Below are positions 1 through 8,666 of a DNA stretch of 64,000 bases, piece after piece (the first letter of the stretch is position 1; every line of letters begins with the position of its first letter). Where the stretch lies: contig NZ_QJJM01000001.1 of the NCBI RefSeq assembly GCF_003201955.1, forward strand, positions 124,001-188,000. The letters run 5' to 3'. Below the pieces are notes generated by a model that was not told the origin of the DNA, searched no databases, and saw only the letters and a list, made by a program, of their open reading frames with translations. The stretch is from Blastomonas natatoria. GTDB taxonomy: Bacteria > Pseudomonadota > Alphaproteobacteria > Sphingomonadales > Sphingomonadaceae. The translations under genes were made by a program, and so were the position numbers.

Positions 1-1309
1 TCTCGCGGCCATCGAACGAGGATGCCACGGTCATCTTGCGCACTTCGCCGAGCCGCCTGGAGGCCATGAGCGAGCTGTTGAGCCGGGTCAGCGCCCGCGT
101 CTTGCCGCCGCTCGCCAGCATGACATCGGCAGGCCTGGTCGCACTGCCGCCCGAATAGGCGATGGTGCCGTTCTTCGCGATGCTGAACGAACCGCCCGAA
201 TAGGGGCGATCGAACGACGATCCCGACAATCCTCGCACGATTTCGCGCACCGATCCATCGAGGCCGATCCGCGCGACCAGCGTCTCGCCATGATCGTCAT
301 ATTGGGCGATCAGTGCCTGACCATCCGGGGCCCAGACCATGCTGTCGATGCCGCGATCGAGCGTCGGTGCGATGGCGCGCTTGGCAGAGCCGTCGCGGTT
401 CATCACATACGCCTGGGTGTTGTGATAGCCGAGCAGCTTGTCGTCAAAGCCGAGATAGGCGATTCTGCTGCCATCGGGCGAGACGACGGGCGATGCATCG
501 GGTCCGTCCCGGTCGGTCAGCGCGGTGATGCGACCGCTGGCAATATCCAGTGCGTAGATTTCGCCATCCTGCGGGTCATTCTCCCAATCGGGCGAGCGGT
601 TGCCGCTGAAATAGAGCGTCTGCCCGTCCTTGCTCCATGTGAGGCCGCCGCCGTCATGATAGTCGCCAAAGCTGAGCTGGCGCGGTGCGCCGCCAGTTGC
701 AGGCACGACAAAGATCTTGTCGAAGCCGGGCTTGAGATAGCCTGCGCCATCGGCGCGATAGGTCAGCAGATCATAGGTTTCGAGCGGCGCCGCCCAGGTT
801 GCACCCTCGGGCTTGTCGGGCGCCTTGCCCAGCTTCAGCCCCTCGCTGGGCACGAACATCGTATAGGCGATCTGCGTGCCGTCCGGTGCCCAGGCGATAT
901 TTCCGGGACTTTCGGGAAGGCCGGTGATCCGCACCGACTGGCCTGTGCCGACCCAGCGCACATAGAGCTGCGGCGCGCCGCCTTCGGCTGTGGAGACATA
1001 GGCAAGCCGCTTGCCGTCGGGCGACCAGCTGGGCTGACTGTGGCTGCCGGGTCCTGCGGCGAGCGGGGTCATCTCGCCGCTGGCATTGTCGATCAGCCAG
1101 ATCGAGGAAATGGCGCGGTCGCTCATCACGTCGTTGGCGCGCCTCACGAATGCGGTCTTGCTGCCGTCGGGCGATATCTGCGGATCGGCGGCAGCTTCGA
1201 GCGAGAAGAGGTCCTGACCTGTCAGCCGGGTGTCCGGCGCGTTCTGCGCCAGAAGGGCGGTGGGGCTGGCAAAGGCGAGCAGCAGGATGGCCAGACGGGT
1301 TGCGCGCAT
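1..1309 (-). CDS. S9 family peptidase (prolyl oligopeptidase type), N-terminal part
   Basis: The reading frame is open from an ATG at 1309 to the window edge, so about 436 N-terminal residues are visible and the C-terminus is cut off. Residues 1-21 form a signal peptide (charged start, hydrophobic core, Ala-Gln cleavage end), so the product should be periplasmic. After it come repeated 'SPDG'/'APDG' blade motifs (ISPDGSK, WSPDGKR, WAPDGTQ, VSPDGSR, WAPDGQ), typical of the seven-bladed beta-propeller that gates the active site in S9 peptidases such as dipeptidyl or acylaminoacyl peptidases. The catalytic alpha/beta-hydrolase domain with Ser-Asp-His would lie beyond base 1 and cannot be checked. 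A TolB-like propeller without peptidase domain is the alternative. The next gene upstream on this strand (DUF482) ends at 1388. Confidence 0.8.
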   Translation of the reverse strand, partial: MRATRLAILLLAFASPTALLAQNAPDTRLTGQDLFSLEAAADPQISPDGSKTAFVRRANDVMSDRAISSIWLIDNASGEMTPLAAGPGSHSQPSWSPDGKRLAYVSTAEGGAPQLYVRWVGTGQSVRITGLPESPGNIAWAPDGTQIAYTMFVPSEGLKLGKAPDKPEGATWAAPLETYDLLTYRADGAGYLKPGFDKIFVVPATGGAPRQLSFGDYHDGGGLTWSKDGQTLYFSGNRSPDWENDPQDGEIYALDIASGRITALTDRDGPDASPVVSPDGSRIAYLGFDDKLLGYHNTQAYVMNRDGSAKRAIAPTLDRGIDSMVWAPDGQALIAQYDDHGETLVARIGLDGSVREIVRGLSGSSFDRPYSGGSFSIAKNGTIAYSGGSATRPADVMLASGGKTRALTRLNSSLMASRRLGEVRKMTVASSFDGRE

Positions 1310-1387
1310 GGAATCAGGCTTTCTGATGGAAGAACAAGGGTTTGAACGGACGATCGGGCACGATGGTGCGCCCGCTTGCCGCTCGCG

Positions 1388-2536
1388 TCAAGCCTGTCGC
1401 TCGCCCTTGCGGAAGGGCAGCATCTCGGTCAGCATCTCGCGATCGGCGGCTACCGCGGCGCGCTCGCGTTTCAGGAAATCGGCCACCGCGCGGCGGAAGC
1501 CGGGATCGGGAATGTAATGCGCCGACCAGGTGAGTTCGGGTGCATAGCCGCGCGCCATCTTGTGTCCGCCCTGCGCGCCTGCTTCCACCCGTGTCAGCCC
1601 CCGTGCCAGTGCCGCGTCGATCGCCTGATAATAGCAAAGCTCGAAATGCAGGAACGGCTTGTCCACAGTGCAGCCCCAATAGCGACCGTAGAGCGTGTCG
1701 CTGCCGATGAAATTGAGCGCACCTGCAATCGGGTGCCCCTCGACCTGGGCCAGGATCAGCAGGATGCGATCGGCCATCGTCTGGCCCATCAGGCTGAACG
1801 CCTCGCGTGTCAGATATGGCTGCCCCCATTTGCGGGCGCCGGTATCCTGGTAGAAGATCCAGAACGCGTCCCAATGCGCCTCGGTGATCATGTCGCCGGT
1901 CAGGTGGACGATTTCCACGCCCTCCTGCGCCCTGGCCCGTTCCTTGCGCAGGTCCTTGCGCTTGCGTGAGGTCAGCGAGCCGAGAAAGCCCTCGAAATCG
2001 CCATAGCCCTCATCGTGCCAGTGAAATTGCGTGTCGGACCGCATCAGCCAGCCCGCCTGTTCGAACAGCGGCAGTTGCGCGGGCTCGATAAACGTCGCGT
2101 GGACCGACGACAGGCCGTTCTGGTCCGCCAGATTCTCCGCCGCGCTGAGCATCGCTGGCGCCCATTGCGGATCGGCGAGCAGCAGGCGCGGGCCGGTGGC
2201 GGGGGTGAAGGGGACCGAAATCTGCAGCTTGGGGTAGTAATGCCCGCCCGCATTTTCCCAGGCATGCGCCCAGCTATGGTCGAACACATATTCGCCCTGG
2301 CTGTGGCTCTTGAGATAGGCAGGGATTGCAGCGACCAGCCTGCCGTCCTCGCCCTTGATGGTGATCGGCGCAGGGTTCCAGCCAGTGCCGCGCCCGACGC
2401 TGCCCGATTGCTCGAGCAGGCTCAGGAACGCGTGGGACACGAACGGATTGTCCCGCCCTGCCAAGGCGTCCCATTGCGCCGCGTCCAGCGCGGCGATGCT
2501 GCGACCGACCTCGGCGGTGATCGCGCGTTCGCTCAT
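1388..2536 (-). CDS. DUF482 / COG3146-type N-acyltransferase (GNAT fold)
   Basis: The 382-residue product matches my memory of the DUF482 family of predicted N-acyltransferases, distantly related to FemAB and GNAT enzymes and often annotated as peptidoglycan-biosynthesis-like. Recognisable stretches are the N-terminal WDALAG..NPFVSHAF.SLLE, a central RKRKDLRKERARA basic segment and the C-terminal GAQGGHKMARGYAP region. There is no signal peptide, so it is cytoplasmic. Its ATG overlaps the stop of the upstream GDPD gene by four bases (ATGA, 2533-2536), implying translational coupling in a GDPD-DUF482 transcript. The substrate is unknown. Confidence 0.8.
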   Translation of the reverse strand: MSERAITAEVGRSIAALDAAQWDALAGRDNPFVSHAFLSLLEQSGSVGRGTGWNPAPITIKGEDGRLVAAIPAYLKSHSQGEYVFDHSWAHAWENAGGHYYPKLQISVPFTPATGPRLLLADPQWAPAMLSAAENLADQNGLSSVHATFIEPAQLPLFEQAGWLMRSDTQFHWHDEGYGDFEGFLGSLTSRKRKDLRKERARAQEGVEIVHLTGDMITEAHWDAFWIFYQDTGARKWGQPYLTREAFSLMGQTMADRILLILAQVEGHPIAGALNFIGSDTLYGRYWGCTVDKPFLHFELCYYQAIDAALARGLTRVEAGAQGGHKMARGYAPELTWSAHYIPDPGFRRAVADFLKRERAAVAADREMLTEMLPFRKGERQA

Positions 2537-3330
2537 GGCTGGATTTGAGGCTGGGGCTGGCCGCGCTCGAAGATCGGCGCGTCGGCATGTTCAGCGGCGA
2601 GGGCATGCTGCTCGTCGGTCCGCACCGTCCAGGTCAGCACGGGCAGCCCGCGCGCCCGCTGGCTCGCGGCGAAGCTGCTCGGCAAATCGCGAATGTCATA
2701 GGCGAGGAAATCGGGCTTGGCGGCCCAAAGGTCGCGATGGCGACTCAGATTGCCCCTCCAGCCGCGCGCCTCCTCCTCGGTGATGACCAGCCCGCGCGTG
2801 ATATGCTTGGCCTGCCGCCGGAACCAGGCGCAAACCGCAGGATCGAAGCTCATCACCGCCGCCTTGCCGCCATAGCCTTCCAGCGCGCGGCGCACCGCCA
2901 GGCAGAGCGGAGCAACATGGCCGCTTTCGGTCTTGATCTCGATCAGGATCGGCGCGCGCCCGCGAACGACGCCCAGCACCGCGCCCAGCTCTGCAATCGC
3001 GCCATTCTGGCCGAGCAGACGGATCTGGGTCAGTTCGGCGGCTGTCTTGCTGGCGACGCGGCCCTGCGCCAGCGTCAGCCTGCTCAGCGAAAAGTCGTGA
3101 AACACCACGGCGCGGTTGTCGACGCTGCGCTGGACATCGCATTCGATACCATGGCCCGCCGCAATCGCTGCGGTGAAGGCGGGCAGGGCGTTTTCCAGCA
3201 CCGGCCCATCCCACATGTCGTCATGCAGACCGCGATGGGCATAGGGCTGCTCGCCCAGCCAGGCGATACGTCGCTGTGCTGGCGCGGGGGCCAGCCAGCG
3301 GTCAAGCAGGCCGAACGGCGACAATGGCAT
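2533..3330 (-). CDS. Glycerophosphodiester phosphodiesterase family protein
   Basis: This 265-residue protein should hydrolyse glycerophosphodiesters to glycerol-3-phosphate and an alcohol. Family residues are visible: His32-Arg33-Gly34, Glu46-Asn47 (ENALPAF), Glu63 and Asp65 (IECDVQ), and His78-Asp79 (FHDFSL), which supply the metal site and the general acid/base pair. I see no signal peptide, as in the cytosolic UgpQ type. The start at 3330 overlaps the end of ridA by 29 bases; a slightly later start is possible because the first conserved block begins near residue 30. It is coupled downstream to DUF482. Confidence 0.87.
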   Translation of the reverse strand: MPLSPFGLLDRWLAPAPAQRRIAWLGEQPYAHRGLHDDMWDGPVLENALPAFTAAIAAGHGIECDVQRSVDNRAVVFHDFSLSRLTLAQGRVASKTAAELTQIRLLGQNGAIAELGAVLGVVRGRAPILIEIKTESGHVAPLCLAVRRALEGYGGKAAVMSFDPAVCAWFRRQAKHITRGLVITEEEARGWRGNLSRHRDLWAAKPDFLAYDIRDLPSSFAASQRARGLPVLTWTVRTDEQHALAAEHADAPIFERGQPQPQIQP

Positions 3331-3769
3331 CGATTTCCACCGCCGCGCCCAGCGGCAGAACTGGAACGCCGACCGCGCTGCGGGAATGCTGTCCTGCAGG
3401 GCCGAAAACCTGCACCATCAGGTCCGACGCGCCATTGGCGACCTTGGGCTGGGCGTTGAATTCGGGCGTGCTCGAGATGAAAGCGCCGAGCTTGACGATC
3501 CGCTCGACCCGGTCGAGCGAGCCCAAAGCCGCCTTCATCTGTGCGATCAGCATGATACCGCAGGCGCGTGCGGCGGCTTCGCCCTGTTCGAGCGAGACAT
3601 TCTCGCCCAGCCGGCCGGTCACGACCTTGCCGTCGATAAAGGGCAACTGGCCCGAGATGAAGAGCATGCCGCCCGCTTCCACGGCGGGAACATAGGAAGC
3701 GACGGGTGCCGCGGGCTGGGGCAGTTCGACGCCCAGTTCGGCGAGTTTCTGTTCGATCGTGTCGGTCAT
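3302..3769 (-). CDS. RidA family protein (enamine/imine deaminase)
   Basis: The 155-residue product belongs to the YjgF/YER057c/UK114 (RidA) family, which forms trimers and hydrolyses reactive enamine/imine intermediates such as 2-aminoacrylate. The deaminase signature Arg is present (R130 in GQHSRSAVGV), followed by the LPLGAAVEID strand with E145 and the N-terminal GGMLFISGQLP strand. Length is slightly above the usual ~130 because of an N-terminal extension, as in the group with 'TIEQKLAELG' starts. It is the first gene of a block ridA-GDPD-DUF482. Confidence 0.9.
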   Translation of the reverse strand: MTDTIEQKLAELGVELPQPAAPVASYVPAVEAGGMLFISGQLPFIDGKVVTGRLGENVSLEQGEAAARACGIMLIAQMKAALGSLDRVERIVKLGAFISSTPEFNAQPKVANGASDLMVQVFGPAGQHSRSAVGVPVLPLGAAVEIDAIVAVRPA

Positions 3770-3794
3770 GCTTGTATCCTGTCAGAGCTGTGAA

Positions 3795-4466
3795 TCAGGC
3801 CGCAGCCTGGATGCCCGGCGCGTGCACGCCTGCAGCGAAACGTTCGAGTATCCAGGCGAGCGCCTCGTCCCAGCGGTCGATGCGTGCATGGGCATGGCCG
3901 GCACTGGCGGCGCAGGCGATATGCGGAGCCAGGCCTTCCTCGCCGACCATGTGCAGCCGCCAGACATGTGGAACATGCTCGGTCGCCGACTCATGGTGCT
4001 GCGGCAGATCGTCGACAAAGATCGCGACGCGGGGATTATGCTCCTCGACGATCCGCTTGAGCGGTTCGCCCTTGGGCCCCTGGTTGCACACGACGCGGTG
4101 GTGGAGGCCGAAACGCGCGAGCTGTTCGCTGCGCGCCTGCTGGCGGTTGTCCATCAGGTTGGTCAGCACGACGATATCGGCATGCTCGCCTATGGTCTTG
4201 AGCGCCTCGATAGCCCCGGGGATGGGCATCTGTCGGTGCATCTCGGTGTCGAAGAACGCGCCCAGCAGCGGCCAGATATCACCCGGCTTCACGGCCTCGC
4301 GGGTCTTGCGGTCGATCAGCGCCTTGGCAAAATCGCCGCCGGAAAAGTCGAAATCGATATCATGCTCTTCATCAAGCCAGGCCTTGAACGGTGCGACCAT
4401 GTACAGCAGCACCTCGTCACAATCGGTGACCAGCAATGGACGGCTCGGGGTGGCAATTGCGTTCAC
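3795..4466 (-). CDS. HAD superfamily hydrolase
   Basis: I place the start at a GTG (4464-4466), not at an upstream ATG inside the preceding gene, because GGAG sits just before it (ATGGAGACCTTGTG) and the HAD fold begins immediately. The 223-residue protein shows HAD motif I D15xD17 (TDCDEVL), motif II at T102-N103 (VLTNLMDN), motif III K132 and motif IV VDD at 151-153. It should be a cytosolic phosphatase or phosphatase-like enzyme. Glu18 follows the second Asp instead of the usual Gly/Thr pattern, so the substrate class is uncertain. It lies 16 bases after DUF3572, probably in the same transcript. Confidence 0.8.
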   Translation of the reverse strand: MNAIATPSRPLLVTDCDEVLLYMVAPFKAWLDEEHDIDFDFSGGDFAKALIDRKTREAVKPGDIWPLLGAFFDTEMHRQMPIPGAIEALKTIGEHADIVVLTNLMDNRQQARSEQLARFGLHHRVVCNQGPKGEPLKRIVEEHNPRVAIFVDDLPQHHESATEHVPHVWRLHMVGEEGLAPHIACAASAGHAHARIDRWDEALAWILERFAAGVHAPGIQAAA

Positions 4467-4482
4467 AAGGTCTCCATTCGGT

Positions 4483-4773
4483 TCAACTCTGTCGTTCCAG
4501 TTCGATCCGCGCATTGACCAGGCTGGCAGGCGTTGTCCCCACCGATTCGGCCGCTGCCACGAGATCCCGCTCGCACCCCTCCAGATAGCGGATGATTTCT
4601 GCCAGCATGCGGGGGTTGTCCGCACCCTTGCGAAGGCCATCCGCCGTCATGCCCGTCAACGCCAGCAGCCGCGAGGCGCGGTCGGCATCGCTCAGCAACC
4701 ATCCGAGCGCCAGCAGCGCCAATGTCGCCGCGTCGCCGGATTCCCCCCCGTTTGACCTGATTGTGTCGCCCAC
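4483..4773 (-). CDS. DUF3572 domain-containing protein
   Basis: This 96-residue, mostly helical, cytosolic protein matches the DUF3572 family as I remember it: ALGWLLSD near residue 22, then LLALTGM, and a GADNPRMLAEIIRYLEGCE block. The function is unknown. It is divergent from the divK-like gene across about 70 bases, and that adjacency is common in alphaproteobacteria, which supports the call and hints at a cell-cycle or signalling connection. It is followed after 16 bases by the HAD gene on the same strand. Confidence 0.8.
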   Translation of the reverse strand: MGDTIRSNGGESGDAATLALLALGWLLSDADRASRLLALTGMTADGLRKGADNPRMLAEIIRYLEGCERDLVAAAESVGTTPASLVNARIELERQS

Positions 4774-4846
4774 GGCTTTCGCCTACATCCCCGGTTGGTA
4801 TCAACCCACCGGACGTTCCCGACCGGCAGATTGGATAAGCGGTTCA

Positions 4847-5209
4847 GTGGCAAAAAGAGTGCTGGTTGTCGAGGATAACGACCTCAATCGCAAACTTTTC
4901 TGCGATCTGCTCACCGCGCATGGCTTTGCGGTGGAGGGGTTGGCAGATGGCCGCGAGGTGCTGGAGCGCGCGCGCCAGTTCGTGCCGGGACTGATCATCA
5001 TGGACATCCAGCTGCCGCATGTCAGCGGGCTGGAACTGATCGAGGCCATCAAGGCCGATCGCGACCTCCGGCTCATCCCGATCATGGCGGTGACCGCCTA
5101 TGCGGGCAAGGGCGACGAGGACCGTATCCGCGCCGCCGGGGCCGAGGGTTATGTGTCAAAGCCCGTATCGATCGGCCCGTTCATGGCGGCGGTGAACGCG
5201 CTCGTCTGA
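4847..5209 (+). CDS. divK: DivK-like single-domain response regulator
   Basis: The 120-residue product is a stand-alone receiver domain. Phospho-acceptor D53 (IIMDIQLP), acidic pair E9-D10, T83 and K105 (SKPVS) are all present, and the segment ending in AYAGKGDEDRIRAAG closely follows Caulobacter DivK. In that system DivK is controlled by PleC/DivJ and signals through DivL to CckA-CtrA to set cell polarity and division. I chose the GTG at 4847 because the longer open frame from 4592 reads through DUF3572 on the opposite strand and adds no receiver sequence. No PleD-like gene follows, unlike in Caulobacter. Confidence 0.88.
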   Translation: MAKRVLVVEDNDLNRKLFCDLLTAHGFAVEGLADGREVLERARQFVPGLIIMDIQLPHVSGLELIEAIKADRDLRLIPIMAVTAYAGKGDEDRIRAAGAEGYVSKPVSIGPFMAAVNALV

Positions 5210-5234
5210 GCTGCGCCCACCGCCTCGCTGCGCG

Positions 5235-6482
5235 TCAGATACGCTCGATGATGATCGCCGGGGCCATGCCGCCCGCCGCACACATCGTGATCAGGCCATA
5301 GCGGCCGCCCGAGCGCTCGAGTTCGTCAAGCGCGGTACCGATGAGCATCGAACCCGTTGCGCCAATCGGATGGCCCAGCGCCATCGCGCCGCCGTTGATG
5401 TTCACCTTCTCGCGGTCGAGTTCGAGATCGCGGATGAACTTTTCGGCGACGACGGCGAATGCCTCGTTGATCTCCCAGACGTCGATATCGTCCTTGTTCA
5501 GCCCCGCGCGTTCCAGCGCCTTCTTTGCGGCGGGGACCGGCGCGTTGAGCATCAGCGTCGGGTCATCGCCCATGTTGACATAGGTGACGACGCGCGCGCG
5601 CGGCTTGAGGCCGTGCTTGTCGGCATAATCCTTCGAGGCAAGCAGCACGGCGGCGGCGCCATCGACCACGCCCGAGCTGTTGCCCGCGTGATGCACATGC
5701 TCGATCTTGAGGTCGGGATAGCGCCGGTTGATCTGCTTGCGGAAGGTGGTTCCGCCGATCTCGAAATCGGCCATGCCGGCAAAGGCCGGCTTCAATGCGG
5801 CCAGGCTTTCGGCAGTGGTATCGGGGCGGGGAAACTCTTCCTTGTCGAGCGCGACGGTGCCGTCCGGGTTGTGTACCGGCACGACCGACTTGTCGAAACG
5901 GCCCTCGGCGATCGCGCGTGCGGCGCGCTGCTGGCTGACCAGGGCCAGCGCATCAAGATCCTCGCGCGAAATGCCCTCCATCGAGGCGATCGCATCGCCG
6001 CACACGCCCTGGTGCGATTGCGGGTGCAGCTCGTCGAGCGCAGGGTTGTGCGATCCCATCAGCGGCGGCGGCATGCCGGCATTGGCTTCGGCAGCAGCGA
6101 CGACCTGGGTATAGCTCATCATCTCGGTACCACCGGCGATGACGCAATCTTCCATGCCCGACATGATGGCGGCGGTGGCGAGGTTGACCGAGGTGATGCC
6201 GCCACCGCAGAAACGGTCGAGCGTCATGCCGCTCGCCTTGATGTCATAGCCCGCCGCCAGCGCTGCCATGCGGCCGAGATCGCCGCCCTGCTTGCCCTTC
6301 TGGGTCGAGGTGGACCAGATCACGTCGTCGACCGTCGCGGTGTCGAGCCCGTTGCGCTCCTTGATCGCCTTGAGCACGGTCGCGGCGAGATCCTGCGGAT
6401 GCAGATGCGACAGCGCGCCCTTGCCGGGCTTGCCGACCCCGCGCGGGGTGCGGACGGCATCGATGATATAGGCTTCGGCCAT
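5235..6482 (-). CDS. Acetyl-CoA C-acyltransferase (thiolase)
   Basis: The 415-residue enzyme belongs to the thiolase family (thiolytic cleavage of 3-ketoacyl-CoA or condensation of two acetyl-CoA). The acyl-accepting C92 (DRFCGGG), H371 (GHPIGATG) and C401 (CAAGGMAP) are in their usual places, with INEAFA between them. I start at the ATG at 6482, which has GAGAGGAG upstream and leads directly into MAEAYIIDAVRTPRG; the longer frame from 6542 would translate the operator. A palindrome at 6501-6524 overlaps the leader and suggests TetR-type control of fatty-acid degradation. No hydratase or dehydrogenase partner is adjacent. Confidence 0.92.
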   Translation of the reverse strand: MAEAYIIDAVRTPRGVGKPGKGALSHLHPQDLAATVLKAIKERNGLDTATVDDVIWSTSTQKGKQGGDLGRMAALAAGYDIKASGMTLDRFCGGGITSVNLATAAIMSGMEDCVIAGGTEMMSYTQVVAAAEANAGMPPPLMGSHNPALDELHPQSHQGVCGDAIASMEGISREDLDALALVSQQRAARAIAEGRFDKSVVPVHNPDGTVALDKEEFPRPDTTAESLAALKPAFAGMADFEIGGTTFRKQINRRYPDLKIEHVHHAGNSSGVVDGAAAVLLASKDYADKHGLKPRARVVTYVNMGDDPTLMLNAPVPAAKKALERAGLNKDDIDVWEINEAFAVVAEKFIRDLELDREKVNINGGAMALGHPIGATGSMLIGTALDELERSGGRYGLITMCAAGGMAPAIIIERI

Positions 6483-6500
6483 GGTTCGGCTCCTCTCGAC

Positions 6501-6524
6501 TGGTTTAATCGTTCGGTTAAACCA
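6501..6524. promoter_or_regulatory. Palindromic operator upstream of thiolase
   Basis: TGGTTTAA and TTAAACCA form perfect 8-bp inverted arms separated by 8 bases, with two further pairs inside the spacer. The site is centred 30 bases upstream of the thiolase ATG at 6482, where a bound repressor would block transcription or its start. The arm sequence resembles operators of TetR-family regulators of fatty-acid degradation, from general knowledge. No such regulator lies next to the gene in this window. Confidence 0.6.
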
Positions 6525-6544
6525 CTCGGAAGCGCCCGGCAAGC

Positions 6545-8407
6545 CTATTCCAGCGCCTCGAGCATTTCGTTGTTCTCGAGCCAGGATGCCTCGACCTCGG
6601 CGAGCTCGTCCGCAATCTTGGAACGGCGTCGCGACAATTCGCTCATCGTCAGCTTGGCCAGTTCGCCGCTCGCCGACGAAGGATCGAACATCGCGCGGTC
6701 GATCTCGCTCATCCTCGCCTGGAGTGCTGCGATCTGCTTTTCTGCCGCGCTCACCTTGTTGCGGATCTGCCGGGCCTGTTCGCGGCGCTCGGCCTCGGCC
6801 TTCTTGTCTTTTTTCACCTTGGGCTTGGCCTCGCCCTTGGGCTGATTCACGCCCAGGATGAAGTCGATATAATCGTCCATGCTGCCCGCATATTCGGTGG
6901 CCGTGCCGCTATCGACCAGCACCAGACGGTCGGCGGTAAGCTCGACCATGTGCCGGTCATGGCTGATCAGCAGCACCGCGCCCGAATAGTCGTTGAGCGC
7001 CTGGACCAGCGCCTCGCGCGCATCGACATCGAGGTGGTTGGTCGGCTCGTCGAGGATCAGCAGGTGAGGCGCATCGCGGGTGATCAGCGCGAGCGCAAGC
7101 CGCGCGCGCTCTCCGCCCGACAGCGTGCCGACCTGAGATGTCGCGCGGTTGCCCGAAAAGCCGAACCGGCCGAGCTGCGCCCGCACCGCTGCCGGGGTCT
7201 TGCCCTGCATCGCGCGGGTCATCTGTTCGAGCGGGGTGCTGTCCGCCTCGAGCTCTTCGACCTGATACTGGGTGAAATAGCCGACCTGCATCTTGCCCGC
7301 AGTGTTCATCGCGCCGTCCATCGGCGGCAGCTGCGCGGCGAGCAGCCGGGCGAGCGTGGTCTTGCCGTTGCCGTTGCGCCCGAGCAGGGCGACCCGGTCA
7401 TCCGGGTCGATGCGCAGGTTCAGCCGCTGCAGGATCGGCTTTTCCTCCGAATAGCCGACGGCGGCGAGGTCGAGCGTGATCAGCGGCGGCCTGAGCTCCG
7501 ACGGGCTCGGGAAATCGAAGCTCAGCGACGGGTCCTCGATCAGCGCGGTGATCGGCTGCATCTTTGCGAGCATCTTGGCGCGCGACTGCGCCTGCTTGGC
7601 GGTCGATGCACGAGCCGAGTTGCGCGCGATATAGTCCTGCAGCTTGGCACGCTGCGCATCCTGCGCCTGTTTCGCGGCCGCAAGCTGTGCGGCGCGTTCG
7701 GCGCGCTGGCGCTCGAAACTGTCATAGCCGCCGGGATAGAGCGTCACCTTGCCGCCCTGCAGGTGCAGGATATGGTCGACGACATTGTTGAGCAGATCGC
7801 GCTCGTGGCTGATCACGATCAGCGTGGCGGGATAGGCCTTGAGGAAATTTTCCAGCCAGACCGTCGCTTCGAGGTCGAGATGGTTGGACGGTTCGTCGAG
7901 CAGCAGCACATCGGGCTGCGAGAACAGGAGGGCACCCAGCGCGACGCGCATCTTCCAGCCGCCAGAGAAGCTGTCGAGCGGGCGGTTCTGCATCTCTTCA
8001 TCGAACCCGAGGCCGGTGAGGATGATCGCCGCGCGCGAGGGGGCACTATAGGCGTCGATCGCGAGCAGCCGTTCGTGCACATCGCCCAGCCGATCGGGAT
8101 CGGTGCAGGTCTCGGCCTCTTCGAGCAACGCGGTGCGCTCGACATCGGCGGCGAGCACCGTATCGAGCGGCGTCCTGTCGCCATGCGGCGCTTCCTGCGC
8201 GACATAGCCCAGCCGCGCGAGCCGGGGCATGTCGATCTCGCCGTCATCGGGCTCCAGCTCGCCAATCATCACCTTCATCAGCGTCGATTTGCCCGCGCCA
8301 TTGCGGCCGATCAGGCCGACGCGGCTGCCCGGAGGAATGGCCGCCGTCGCGCCGTCCAATATGGTGCGGCCACCCAGGCGCACGGTGATGTTGTTCATCG
8401 AAAGCAT
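6545..8407 (-). CDS. ABC-F family ATPase (YheS/Uup-like)
   Basis: This 620-residue cytosolic protein has two ABC ATPase domains and no membrane segment, which defines ABC-F translation factors acting at the ribosomal E site. The first domain has Walker A GRNGAGKST (34-42), signature FSGGW and Walker B LLLDEPSNHLD; the second has GRNGNGKTT, LSGGERARLAL and LILDEPTNHLD. An interdomain linker rich in Lys/Gln/Ala (ARSAR..SRAKMLAKM) and a C-terminal basic coiled coil (PKVKKDKKAEAERRE) complete the layout; it looks closest to YheS. The open frame extends to 8578, but homology begins at MLSMNNITVRLGG, so I use 8407 (8398 is possible). It faces the EF-hand gene divergently. Confidence 0.9.
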   Translation of the reverse strand: MLSMNNITVRLGGRTILDGATAAIPPGSRVGLIGRNGAGKSTLMKVMIGELEPDDGEIDMPRLARLGYVAQEAPHGDRTPLDTVLAADVERTALLEEAETCTDPDRLGDVHERLLAIDAYSAPSRAAIILTGLGFDEEMQNRPLDSFSGGWKMRVALGALLFSQPDVLLLDEPSNHLDLEATVWLENFLKAYPATLIVISHERDLLNNVVDHILHLQGGKVTLYPGGYDSFERQRAERAAQLAAAKQAQDAQRAKLQDYIARNSARASTAKQAQSRAKMLAKMQPITALIEDPSLSFDFPSPSELRPPLITLDLAAVGYSEEKPILQRLNLRIDPDDRVALLGRNGNGKTTLARLLAAQLPPMDGAMNTAGKMQVGYFTQYQVEELEADSTPLEQMTRAMQGKTPAAVRAQLGRFGFSGNRATSQVGTLSGGERARLALALITRDAPHLLILDEPTNHLDVDAREALVQALNDYSGAVLLISHDRHMVELTADRLVLVDSGTATEYAGSMDDYIDFILGVNQPKGEAKPKVKKDKKAEAERREQARQIRNKVSAAEKQIAALQARMSEIDRAMFDPSSASGELAKLTMSELSRRRSKIADELAEVEASWLENNEMLEALE

Positions 8408-8666
8408 GGGATGAGCGCCTATCAGCAGACGCGGCGTTCGCCAAGCGGTCCGATGCTGCGGCGCAGCGAAAAGCCTTGCATGGGGATGAACGGGGTGGTC
8501 GATCTGATACACTTTGCGACACTTTTGCCGGGCTGGCGGCATAGAAGTGCGACAATGCCGGGCTAGAACAGTGGTCATGGGAGCCGCTTCGGACCGTGAC
8601 CTTGCCCCCTGCTAGCCTGGTCCGGAGCGGCTTCCGCCCCCAAGATGGAACTGAAGGAATACCCCC

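Noticed and set aside
290-1345. Long open frame on the plus strand opposite the S9 peptidase gene
   Set aside because: Antisense shadow in high-GC DNA; its residues are Arg/Gly/Ala-rich with no domain, and the minus strand reads as a clear propeller protein.
5370-8566. Two long plus-strand frames (491 and 538 codons) opposite the thiolase and ABC-F genes
   Set aside because: The opposite strand carries complete families with catalytic motifs; the plus-strand products are His/Arg-rich with no recognisable domain.
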